From assembly GCA_039583875.1 (NCBI GenBank), contig CM077162.1, forward strand, positions 163,205,826-163,269,825: a stretch of 64,000 nt of DNA. Direction: 5' to 3'. Shown here one piece after another: positions 43,301 to 53,265 of this stretch; position 1 is the first letter of the stretch; every line of letters starts with the position of its first letter. A program made the position numbers and the translations under genes. The stretch comes from Platanthera guangdongensis (Eukaryota; Streptophyta; Magnoliopsida; Asparagales; Orchidaceae). The notes under the pieces are model-generated. The model worked only from the letters and a program-made list of their open reading frames with translations. It searched no databases and was not told the origin of the DNA.

Positions 43301-44388
43301 GCTCAGGGGGAGACACGTGTCTATCATTTGAAGAAGGCCATTTATGGCCTAAAGCAGAGCCCTCGAGCATGGTTCGACAAATTCAGTGGTATTGTGGCTA
43401 CCATCGGCTTTCAAAGGAGTTCGGCCGATCACTCCTTATTCATTCGCAAAACGGCCTCGGGACTGGTGGTTTTGGCCGTATATGTGGATGATATTCTCCT
43501 TACTGGCGATGACCGAGATAGGGTGGACTTGACGAAGAAGCACCTCCGTCAGCACTTGGTCACGAAGGATATGGGCTCCCCAAAATACGTTTTGGGGATA
43601 AAAATCTCTCGGAAACTTGACTCCTTGGTTCTCTCTCAACAGAAGTATGCCCTTGATCTTCTACGAGAAGCAGGATTGACAGGTGTCAAACCAGCTCGTT
43701 TTCACATGGCTGTTGGAGAAGACAAAACGTGGACAGATGATTCGCCTCTTCTATCTGATATCACACGGTACAGACGTTTGGTAGGGAAACTCATCTATCT
43801 CACGGTGACTAGACCCGACATCGCCTATGCTGTAGGCAAGGTCAGTCAGTTTATGCAATCAAAGCAGCACCGGGCAGAGGGTTACTCTTTCAGAAGAATG
43901 GCCATCTGAGGGTTGAGGCCTACTCAGATTCAAGTTACGCGGATGACAAAGGCGATCGTAAATCTACGTCAGGTTTTTGTACCTTTGTTGGAGGTAATCT
44001 CGTGAGTTGGAAGAGCAAGAAACAGTCTGTTGTTTCCAGATCCAGTGCCGAAGCAGAATACCGGAGTATGGCGTCAACCACGTGTGAGTTAAAGTGGTTG
44101 CAGGCTCTCATGCTTGACCTGGGCGAGGTATATGACTGTCCTCTCCCTATGTTCTGTGACAACAAGGCCGCTATACACATATCCAGAAATCCAGTCTTCC
44201 ATGAGAGAACAAAGCATATAGAGGTTGACTGTCACTTCATTCGGGAAGAGATTTTGAAGAAACAGATTTGTACTCCTTTTGTCACCTCTGACAAGGAGTT
44301 GGTAGATATCTTCACCAAGCCGGTTTCTACTTCCTTCTTCCGTATTTGTGACAAGCTGGGCATGATTGATATCTATGCTACAGCTTGA
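40321..44388 (+). pseudogene. gag-pol: G gag-pol polyprotein (no ATG, two stops, two frameshifts)
   Basis: Single copia polyprotein. Gag: LVGSNYPDWSVSFTFLLRSQ near 40470, then knuckle CSHCGRTGHTVDHC near 41138. Protease: WLIDSGATNHMTG near 41305. Integrase: WHLRLGH, then D in HSDVWGP, D in SDNAKEY near 42055 and E in VAERKN near 42165. RT: YVDD near 43480. RNase H: YSDSSYADD near 43920, ending IYATA and TGA 44386-44388. The open frame begins after a stop at 40318-40320 but has no ATG before the gag homology. Lesions: TAG 41683-41685, a frameshift near 42105, TGA 43085-43087, and a deletion near 43880 that removes the RT-RNase H link and shifts the frame. The stop overlaps the PPT. Confidence 0.93.
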
Positions 44389-44395
44389 GGGGGAG
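44387..44395 (+). other. Element G polypurine tract
   Basis: GAGGGGGAG directly before the 3' LTR, overlapping the pol TGA stop by two bases. Confidence 0.85.
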
Positions 44396-44779
44396 TGTTG
44401 AAGTATTAGACCGGGCGGCTTATCGGTCTGATCCAGCGGTTTGTTGACCGAGCGGCTTAGCGGTCTGATCCAGCGGTTTGTTGACCGGGCGGTCTATCGG
44501 TCTACCTCTGCGGCCTGTTCTATCCTGCTGGAGTTGCCGAGTGGTTAACATCACTCTGTCTAACCGCGCGGCCTGTGCGGTCTCCATTATTCTAGCCGCT
44601 CAGTACTGTAAATGTTTAGTCCCACATTGTTTGTATACTCTCTTTCTTATCTCCTCCATTCTATATAAGGGAGGTCATACTTTTGTAAATGATATCTTTT
44701 TTGGATAATAAAATTTTAATTATTCAAAAGTTTATTCGCTTGTTCTCTACTTTTCGCTTCTTTTCGCTACTTTCTAACA
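44396..44779 (+). repeat. Element G 3' LTR
   Basis: 384 bp, same as 39327-39710 with about nine substitutions. Confidence 0.95.
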
Positions 44780-44784
44780 CAACA
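44780..44784. repeat. Target-site duplication of G (right), CAACA
   Basis: Matches 39322-39326. Confidence 0.9.
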
Positions 44785-45789
44785 ATAGCAAACAATCTTA
44801 GTAGAAAATAATTTACTAGGTTTAGTGTCATACCTGTCCTTTATTGAAGATTTCCTTTTCTGATAATAATCATCCTTGGACTGTGAGGAGGATGGCTTGG
44901 ATCTCCACTGTTTTTTCTTTAAGAATCTTTGAAATTGCCTTGTGAAAGCAGCAAAGTCTTCATCAAAATTAAGGCTGTCTGATGTGTAATTGTCAGAATC
45001 TTCTGAGATGACTTCAGCAACTTTCTTAGGAGGAGATGGAGACATCCTCCAATCCTTCTTTGTGGCTTCAACCTTGAAGGCAACTGACTTCTCTCTGTAT
45101 TCAGACTTATTGCTTTTTTCCTCATCTTTTCTAGCAGTGAGATGCATCTCATAGGATAATAGTTTTCCAAATAGAGTTGGTGGAGGTGTATCTACAAGCC
45201 TGGCCACCTCTCTGATGGCACATATTTTAGTATTCCAGCCCTTGGTTAGATATCTAAGAAACTTATCATTGAGCTCATATGTGCTAAAAACCCTTCCATA
45301 TGACATTAGCTCATTGACTATTCTAAAAAACTTCTTGTAGCACTCAGTTATGTTGTCTGTTTTGGCTTGTCTAAAACTTTCATATTCCTGATTAAGTATA
45401 GACTTTTTGTCCTCTCTCACTTCTTCTGATCCCTCCATGTAGACAATCAAGGTGTCCCACATCTCCTTGGAGGTTTTGTAGTGAATCAAGTTTTGGAATG
45501 TTGAGTCATCTATAGCACTAACTATTATATTATGTGCTCTCTTATCCATAATAGCCAAGATGATCTCATCCTTTGTCATTTAAGAATAATCTTTTGGAGT
45601 CCTGAGATTTGCATCAAGAACTGAGATTTTCATAGGAATGAATGGCCCTTCTTTAACTATAATATAGATTATTAGGTCAGAGACTTCCATAAACAACTTG
45701 ACTCTCTCTTTCCAAATACCAAAAATTTCTTTCCTACAAATAGGTAATTTCATGGATCCAAGTTCCTTGTGATTTTCTCCTGAACCCAT
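44780..45789 (-). pseudogene. gag: A gag, N-terminal fragment
   Basis: Start ATG 45787-45789 (MGSGENHKELGS). It carries the copia gag domain (IFGIWKERVKLFMEV, then a stop after KDYS at 45580, then MTKDEIILAIMDKRAHNI, NITECYKKFFRIVNELMSYG). It ends with the start of the first zinc knuckle (KIVCYCC), cut by the G insertion. The stop at about 45580 is the main lesion; the rest stays in the same frame family as B gag, to which it is clearly related. Confidence 0.88.
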
Positions 45790-45854
45790 TGTGTCTAAAT
45801 GTTAACTGTCTTTTAGATCAACTCAGACTATTAAGTCAAATCTTGAGCAACCTC

Positions 45855-45866
45855 CCTCGGATACCA
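45855..45866 (-). other. Element A primer-binding site
   Basis: Minus strand TGGTATCCGAGG, two bases after the LTR end TTTCA. It has one or two changes from the tRNA-Met type consensus. Confidence 0.8.
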
Positions 45867-46743
45867 CTTGAAAGAATTGGTTTTAAGATGTCCTAAACAC
45901 CTAGAGGGGGGTGAATTGGTTCAATTCTTTTTCTTAAGGCAGATAATCGTTTTACTATTAGATCACAAATTTTTCAGCACAGCACGGTTCACAGCACAGA
46001 ATAAACAACACAGCAATATAGAAGACACACAGTTTTATAGTGGTTCCCCAAGTGATGGGTACATCCACTTTTCCTCTTCGCCTGTCTAGCAGTGTACTAG
46101 ATTCAGCTTAACTTCCTTCTTCCTTCTCAGATCCGCAGATCTTACAACTCAGAACCTTGAAAGGTCCCAACAGCTTAGACTTCAGCAAGTCCTACAACTC
46201 AGATCCTCCCAGAGAATCCTACCTCAGAGTGAGTCCACACTCCTACAGCTCAGGCAATTAAGCCCTACCTCAGCTTCTTCCCAGGCCTACAACTTAGAGA
46301 ACTTAATCTCCTACCTCAGGCACTCATCCCTACCTCAGCCTTTATAAATTTAGGCTTACAACTCAGAGGAATAATCCTCCTATACTCATATTTGTAAAAG
46401 ATCCTACAAAAATTGAAAATAAAGAGAATGATTCCTTCACCCAGATAGAGAGAGAAAGGGTGAAGGCTTCTTGATTAGTTCTTGATAGATCTGACCACTC
46501 CACAATCAACCTGTCTTAGCTTCTTAAAATCTTCTTGAATCTGAATAAAGTAAGGTCGATCTTCTTGAAGTTGGAGATGATCCTCGATCCAGCTTCTTCT
46601 TAATCAGAAGTGGTTCTGATTTCTTCTTGCAGATTGTTCAGGATCTGCCCTCTCTGGATGAAGACTTCTCTCCTTGTTGTTGGCTTTTTATCTCCTTGGA
46701 TTATTCCAGCACTTGACTCCTTCTATCTGATGATAGAACACAT

Positions 46744-46752
46744 CTTTTTATA
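46744..46752 (-). promoter_or_regulatory. TATA box in A 5' LTR
   Basis: Minus strand TATAAAAAG, about 165 bp downstream of the palindrome array. Confidence 0.6.
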
Positions 46753-46915
46753 GGCTTCATTCGAGGTTACCGGCTGATCCGGTTCATAACGACCTTCTGA
46801 CAGCTCTAACAGAATCTACAGCTGTGTTGATCATGACAGTTGTCAAGTCTCCAGTTATTATATCTAATACTTCAATGAACTTCAGCTCAGCAGTAAAGAG
46901 TCGAGACAATACTGC

Positions 46916-47465
46916 AAATGTGTTGACACAAATAGTTCATGTGTCGACATAATCTATGGTGATGTCGACACAGCTTGCATAATGTCAACACAGCACTTCT
47001 CTGTCTTCTTAACATAGCTTCTGCAGAATGTGTCGACACAAGTCCTGTGTGTCGACACAATCACTTCTTGTCTTGACATAGTTGACTTCAACAAAAATTC
47101 TGGTGTGTGTTGACACAAGTACTGTGTGTCGACACGGTTGTTGTTGACTTAGCTTTTTGTGTGTCGACACAAGTCCTGTGTGTTGATATAGTTGTTGTCG
47201 ACAGAATCTCTGTGTGTCGACACAAGTCTTGTGTGTCGACACAAACTGGATCCTGATGTCGACATGGTCTTTGTCGACAGAATCTCTGTGTGTCGACACA
47301 AGTTCTGTGTGTAGACACAAGCTGGCTCCAGGTGTCGACACAGTCTTTGTCGACAGAATCTCTGCGTGTCAACAAAGTTCTGTGTGTCGACACAAGCTGG
47401 CTCCTGGTGTCGACAAAGCCTTTCCCATGTGTCGACACAATTCTTCTCAAGTGTCGACACTTGTA
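46916..47465. repeat. Palindromic TGTGTCGACACA array in A 5' LTR
   Basis: The counterpart of 527-1110, with the same order of units but scattered base changes. Confidence 0.9.
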
Positions 47466-47598
47466 CTTAGAAACTTTGCTTTCATTTCCTTAACCTGTAC
47501 ATGGAAACTCAACACCACATCAAATACACCTTGATGAATACCATTGAGTTAGGTGAGGCTTCTCCAAATCTGGTACACATTTTCCAATGTACCCAACA

Positions 47599-48275
47599 TC
47601 AATCATGACTAGAAAGAATCTCCTCTACCTATTGGCCTAAGGTAAGGGCCCTACCAGGTCCATTCCCCGGATGGAGAAGGGCCAGGGCGCAGTGGTGCTC
47701 CTTAGTCTCTGAGATGGTAATAGTTGGAGTGGGGAAAAAATTAAAACTTATGGCACTTCTTCGTGAATTTGACGGCATCTTGACAAAGGGTCAGCAATAA
47801 GTGTCCTTGCCTGACAATCCTTCCTTCCAAGGTCATACTTCCTGAGTGACTCCCGCACTCTCCGGAATGGACTTCTTCCAAAATCCTCTAAACTTATCCC
47901 TTTGCCATGCAATGTTCCAGCAATCCTGAGAGGGTCTTTCTATACAACTACCTGTCGCGTATGAGGTAGAATGTCGACTTGTGCTTGAATCGCTTTTTAT
48001 CCATACCCTCTGGGAACTTCCCCGTGGATAGGAAGGTTGAAAATGGTCCATCCACGAGGGTCATTTGTCCACCTCCATCAGCTCTCCCTCTTCTATGGAA
48101 GGACGGAACAAGTCGGTGATAGTACCCCCCACTCGGGGTCCGTGCTTGGCCAACTGATCCACCTACTTTTTCCCACTCATGGCATATGTCGAATGGAGAA
48201 CGTTTGGAACATGCCGACAATACCTTGTACTTTGGTTAAGTACAATTGGATAGTAGGCTCCCTGGCCTTAAACTC
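47599..48275 (-). pseudogene. pol: H pol fragment: end of second RNase H and start of integrase
   Basis: Continues the H pol reading from 60116 across insertion D: the RNase H codons ending QINGEF at 60130 are followed here by REPTIQLYLTKVQ. It then runs through a linker with KFPEGMDKKRFKHKSTFYL, the region before the gypsy integrase zinc finger, and on to integrase WPFSIRGMDLVGPLP (near 47680-47640), where two stops follow within six codons. It is cut by the A insertion at 47598 in the integrase core (FFLVMI). Several frameshifts lie between. Confidence 0.8.
48271..48275. repeat. Target-site duplication of D (left), AACTC
   Basis: AACTC before the D LTR; repeated at 60111-60115. Confidence 0.92.
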
Positions 48276-49791
48276 TGAAAGTGCAACTAGATCTGATATA
48301 CTCTAGAGGGGGGTGAATAGAGTATATGGTGTTTTAGTACTTTTTAAAAACTTTTACAACAATTGTTGTAATAAGTGTGAGCAGGGAAGCAAATATAAAT
48401 CTAATCACAGAACTAGGCTATGCAAAAACTAAGCACAGAAAAATCAAGGCCAGAAACAAAAAGTAAACAAGCAGAACCAGAGGACACAAGGAAATATAGT
48501 GGTTCCCCAAACTTGGGTACATCCACTCTTCTACCACCCTAGGTAGGAATCCACTGCAGGATGAGTTGATCAGGTGTCCTGGGCACCAATGAGCTTTTGA
48601 TAAGGTGCTCAAAAACCAAAGCAGATTTTTTGATCAGGTGTCTTGCCACCAATGAGCTTTTGACAAGGTGCTCAAAAACCAGATTCAAACTTTTGAAGGG
48701 AGTTTGAGAAACCCTTTACAAACTGGGGGTGAGAGAGTGATGGCAGTCTTCTCTTTCTCAGACAACTGAGAAGACTATGTGGAATGATGTCAAAGCTCCC
48801 CCTGAATCCTTGAAATCTTCAGGAAGAAAAGCTTTGCTTGAGGGTGATAGGCCTTCAAAGGTAGATCTCCAGCAATAGATGATTTCAGCAAGCTGAAATG
48901 TTGAGTGTCTGGAGTCTTGAAATGATGTTAGCCTTGAACACTTTGAGAGCTGAAGAGATCTGAAGTTGATCTCTTTGATGAGTGTTCTTCAGAATTCTTT
49001 TAGACAGAATATATTTGAGAGAGTCTCTGTATTCTGTATTGTGTGTTCTCTTCTTGTTAATGTCTGTATTTCATCTATCTTGATTCAAAAACATTCTGTC
49101 TTTTATTCTCTGTTCCTGAATAGAATATCATTCTCTGTCAAAGATAGTCGTTGGTCTGCATTGATTGCATCCTTAATTGCAAAAACTCTTCTGGAGGAAA
49201 GTCCATAGAATTATTCCTTGAAAGATCCCTTGAAACTTGGTCCAGAAATAAATGAAAACGGCTAGCAAATCTCTGAATTAATTGCATAATAACTCCTGTC
49301 TGATTTGAATTTGAATTCTGGAAGTTATCTGAAAACGTCGAACTGAGCTCTGCTATCGTCGAGCTGAGCTCAGCGAACTGGAAAACTCAAGCAGCAAAAT
49401 AATCGTCGATCTGAGCTCAAAGATCGTCGAACTGAGCTCAAAGATAAAGATCCAATGCAGAGTCAAGATCGTCGACCTGAGCTCACCGATCGTTGAATGG
49501 AGTTCGACGATATTGTGAAGTTGAGCTCAGCGATCGTCAAGTGGAGCTCAACGATCTGCCGAAGTTGAGCTCGACGATCGTCGATCTGAGTTCGACGAAT
49601 CGTCGTGCTGAGCTTGACGATCAGACTTAGTCTCCAGACAGAAAAACTTGGTCTTCAGGGCAGCTTCCAATCCTAGACTTCTAACCCTTAGACTCAATTC
49701 TAATTGACCTATTAAGCTATACAGAAGGTCAAACAAAGGTTCCTAGAGACATAGTGATCCTGACCCAAATTAGTAATAGGGTGTTCCAACA
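48276..49791 (-). repeat. Element D 3' LTR
   Basis: TGAAAGTGCAAC to TGTTCCAACA, the reverse complement of the C LTR type. Palindrome array at about 49330-49625. Confidence 0.96.
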
Positions 49792-49806
49792 ATCTCCCCC
49801 TATTTG
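49792..49806 (-). other. Element D polypurine tract
   Basis: Minus strand AAATAGGGGGAGAT beside the LTR start TGTTGG. Confidence 0.87.
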
Positions 49807-49982
49807 GGTTAGGATTACTATTTACAGACTTTGGAAAATCAAATAACAACATATAATCAGAAAAGCATAAAAACAGCAGCAGCAAGACATGGCAGAAACA
49901 TCACAGAGATATATATATATGTGTGTGTATATATGGCATCCAGATAGCAGTCAGAAAATCCAAAGATTGTCACCTTACAAAG

Positions 49983-52760
49983 TCATTTCTTCTCTTTGCC
50001 TTTAACCATTTTGATTTCTCTGTTTGGATTCAGGGCTTCTTTGTTGGATCTGGTGTCATCTGCTGCACCCAAGTATGTTTGCTTTGAAGTCCTGGGAACC
50101 ACAGCAGCAGGATGCAATTCCATATATCTGTCTGCATCAAAGAATTTGCTGGAAGCATATTTCTCTAGTTCCTTCTGTCTCTGCTTCTACATTGTAGAAA
50201 TATTGGAAGTGTCTAGCCCTTGTTCTTTGGCTTTCTTTATCTGGTCTAATGCATCCAACTCCTTCATCCTAGCAGTCCAAGCAGATGGATTCTTCTCAGG
50301 GTCCTCAAATGGTACAAGTGGCTCATACCTGTTGGAAGAATTGTCTTGAGGAGGCCTAGCAGACACTGTCTCTCTTAGCTTGTAGGGGAATGGACCAGAA
50401 GTAGTATCAGATGAAACATGTCCTCCCCTGGAGTATGGGTGCTGCCTGGAGTGCCCTTTAGAATAAACCTGAAAATCTTTTTGACTTCCCCTGTATCCTC
50501 CTCTCCTAGAATAAGAACCCCTAGATTGGCTTTCCCTTTGATAGGATCTGGCATGGGGTTGATAGGGAGCCTGGCTTCTAGCTGGGGCTTGACTTGCAGA
50601 GCTGCCACCTGCACCTGCATCAGGAGGAGGTGGTGGAGGAGGATGAGGGTGCTGGAACTGGGAGGAGCCCTTCTCATACTTTCTCTTCTTCTTCATTGCT
50701 TTCAGCTGATTTTTAGAGTACTGCATCCAATGTTCAGTAATTTGGCAGTTATGCAGAATATAATAAGGAATATCATTATTATCCTTGACTTTTGCAGGAG
50801 GCACCCTTTTCATTGCCTTGCTCCTAGCTTTCCTTTTCCTTGCAATAGTGGCAGATGAATCATCAGAGTCTGTTTTGTATTCATCAGACTCAGAACTCTG
50901 GTCATCATATATAGCATCTATTTTCTTCATCAATTCTTTCTTCAACTGAACAGCAGTAGATGAGGCAGAGGCAGAAGTAGCAGCAGCAATCACTGAGTGT
51001 ACAAAAGAAGAGATGATGCTGGGGTCACAGCCAGAGAAAGGCACCAGTGCCTTAGATAGGTCTTCTGAGGGCTGGACAGCATTAACTTCTGGGAGATGGC
51101 TGAAGAAGGCAGGATCAAAGGCAGAAAGCAAAGACTGTAGGTCTATTGCCAGAACTGCAGTGGGAGCCTGACATTCTAGAGGCACAGCAACAGTAGCAGA
51201 AGAGGCAGCAGAAACAAAAATCTCAGCAGCAGCAGCAGTATCATCAGCAGCAGGAGCAGAAGCAGCAGCAGCAACAGCATGAAGGCTTGCTTCATATAGC
51301 ATCTCCCCCTGCCTGGATGCAGATACATCTGTATCAAGGCACACTGCTGGAGGTGCTGCCTGAGGAAGGAGGGAGGAAAGCCTGGCAGAGAGAGCTGCCA
51401 CTGACAGTTGTAGAGGGGCCAAAGAGGTCTCTAAGAGCAGAGAGAGCCTGGGGGCAATTAGCTCATACAACTTGTCAGCTAGGGCTGAGAGGTCTACATG
51501 CTCAACAGTAGGAGCAGAGGTAGATGGGATAGGGATGGCTGAGGATGCTGGAAGTGGAGTGCTGGATAGTGGAATGGATGGCTCAGGAGTGGGGATAGTG
51601 GATATGGAGGATAAGGGGATGGATATGGATGGGGTGAAATTTGGTTGGTCAATGATATGGTGGAGGAGATCTTGGAATGATGTTGAGGAGGAGGGTAATT
51701 CAGGAGGAGATGAGGGGGAATCATCCATGTAGGAGTCATCCAGAAGGGTGAAGGATGGTATGGAATGTGATGATGTGATATCTGGTGGAGGGTATGAGAA
51801 CAATGGGTGGAAGTGGTCTACTGGAGGTGAGGAAATGGTTGCTGGAGATGGAATTGATGTTGGAGATGGGCTAGAGATGGTAATGGGGGATGAAGCTGGA
51901 ATGGTGGATGGAAGAGGTAGGGTTGGAATAGGAGGAGGAGAAGAGGCAGCAACAGCAGCAGTCAGGTCTTCTGCAGGAGCAGAGACCTGTGGGGGAGTGA
52001 CTCTGTGAGTCCTGGTGCCTGAAGGAGCACTAGAGGAGGGCCTGCTGGGCTTGCTTATTTGCCTGTCCCACTTGCCAAAGAGGGCACAGGTGAGTCTCTT
52101 GGAGGCATTGATGTGCACTCCAGAGGAGACCAGCAAGGCAGGGCACTTGTTCTGCAGGAAGACTCCAAGAATCCTTCCAAAATTAACAAAGCTTTTGTTT
52201 ATTTTCTTCTTTATTAGGTCAAAGAAGACCTCTCCCCAGTTCAAACTTTTCTTATCCACCAGAGCTCCCATGAGGCAGAGCTGGTATCTGGATATGGTAT
52301 CATGTGCAGAGTGCTTTGCCAGCAGCACTTTTCCTACAACATCTGCTAGGAACCTGTATTCAACAGACAGGTTCCTCTTGAATAACTTGCTAGGGTTTCC
52401 CTCTGGATGACCCATCCTGGCAAGTATATCAGAAAACTCCTCCCCAGATAATTCAGCAGTATCATCTCCATTTCTTAGTCCAAAAACCTCTGTTAAAACT
52501 GTGGGGGTCAGAGGTACCTGGTTTCCAGTAATGGAGCCAACTATAGTGTTGTTGTCTAGATTATGAGCAGTGTAAACCCATTCCTTGATTTCATCTGAGG
52601 CCAGCTTTATCCTGGTGGTCATGAGGGCAGACAAGTTCTGATCCTTGAATAAACTCAGAATGTCTTGGAATATTTGATCAGTAGTGTTGAAAGATTCCAG
52701 ATCAATGTCGAATCCAGCATCGAACTTCATTGCGGCTAGAACAGCAACTGATACAGCCAT
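49983..52760 (-). pseudogene. D accessory ORF (post-pol protein, one stop near the end)
   Basis: 925 codons from ATG 52758-52760 to TGA 49983-49985, interrupted only by TAG 50187-50189 (codon 858), where C reads TCA. It has the same architecture as the C protein: N-terminal domain to about residue 245 (KEWVYTAHNLDNN, VPLTPTVLTEVFGL, FLADVVGKVLLAKH, SLNWGEVFFDLIKKKI), Pro/Ser-rich linker to about 460, Ala-rich part, acidic stretch, basic ARKRKARSKAMKR, Pro run and Arg/Gly repeats, and a conserved charged C-terminus. It lacks about 80 codons of the GCT-repeat Ala-rich segment of C. Its length and near-intactness argue that it was under coding constraint until recently. No membrane segment. Role unknown; I suspect a nuclear regulatory or RNA/DNA-binding accessory protein. 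Confidence 0.88.
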
Positions 52761-52872
52761 TGTACCTGCAAAAATTCAACAAACAAAACGACCAAGTGTA
52801 TAATTGTTTGGAGGGAAGAAGATTCTTGTAGAGAAATTGAAAGCGCAAGAGAGAACGACGGTGAAAAATGAG

Positions 52873-52879
52873 TTTTATA
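52873..52879 (-). promoter_or_regulatory. Candidate internal TATA box before D accessory ORF
   Basis: Minus strand TATAAAA about 113 bp upstream of the accessory ATG, in the same context as C 26498-26504. A TTTTTGCAG splice-acceptor-like site is five bases before the ATG. Confidence 0.55.
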
Positions 52880-52904
52880 TTAGGGTTCGACGCAGAATTG
52901 GAAA

Positions 52905-53170
52905 GATCGTTGAACTCAGTTCGACGATCGAGGCTTCTAAAGGAATCTGAAGAGACTCCAACATCGTCGATCTCCGTTCGACGATCTTGGAAAGCGTCGA
53001 GCTCCGTTCGACGATCGTTCAGTGAGCATAATGGTCGAGCGCCGTTCGACGATCGTTGACCGGAAGAGATAGTTCATACTATCTGAGAGGCGCTGAACTC
53101 AGTTCGACGATTCTGGAAGTCGTCGATCTCCGTTCGACGATCTTAGGGGAAATCTTCGAGCACAGTTCAG
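52905..53170. repeat. Internal TCGTCGA array before D accessory ORF
   Basis: Six or so inverted-repeat units between pol and the internal TATA, the counterpart of C 26215-26480. Confidence 0.87.
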
Positions 53171-53265
53171 AGATCAGAAAAATTCTAGACACAAAGAAAA
53201 ATCAGAATTTTTGCCTAGTCTTGGTCAATTTTTAGCTTTCAAAATCTTGGAGATTATTTAAGACT

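Larger units (their letters stand above)
39327..44779 (+). mobile_element. Element G: short-LTR Ty1/copia retrotransposon
   Basis: Plus-strand element of 5453 bp with 384-bp LTRs (39327-39710 and 44396-44779), PBS, a single gag-pol reading with four lesions, and a PPT. It is flanked by CAACA and inserted in the first zinc-knuckle codons of A gag. The LTRs show about nine differences by eye. Its GC-rich coding sequence and protein are far from A-D; it is another copia lineage, which I do not assign. Confidence 0.95.
1..47598 (-). mobile_element. Element A: Sirevirus-like Ty1/copia retrotransposon, split by insertions
   Basis: Minus-strand copia element with order 5' LTR (45869-47598), PBS, gag, pol, accessory ORF, PPT, 3' LTR (1-1241, truncated by the window edge). 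Its own sequence is 1-1349, 10500-17246, 38306-39326 and 44780-47598; the gaps are elements B, E and G, each flanked by a 5-bp duplication of A sequence. Joining the pieces restores reading across the first zinc knuckle (at G) and across the gag C-terminal region (at E). A itself sits in the integrase region of gypsy element H. Its right flank begins TCAAT; the matching left TSD lies outside the window. The two LTR copies differ at roughly 9 percent of positions over the first 100 bases compared by eye, so A is an old insertion. Confidence 0.9.
45869..47598 (-). repeat. Element A 5' LTR
   Basis: 1730 bp, from TGAAAGAATTGG to TACCCAACA. In transcription order: palindrome array (47465-46916), TATA (46752-46744), leader. 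The H integrase sequence follows directly at 47599. Confidence 0.93.

Noticed and set aside
45869..46380. Separate gene or element in the downstream part of the A 5' LTR
   Set aside because: It belongs to the A 5' LTR by position between PBS and TATA; the matching part of the other LTR is outside the window.
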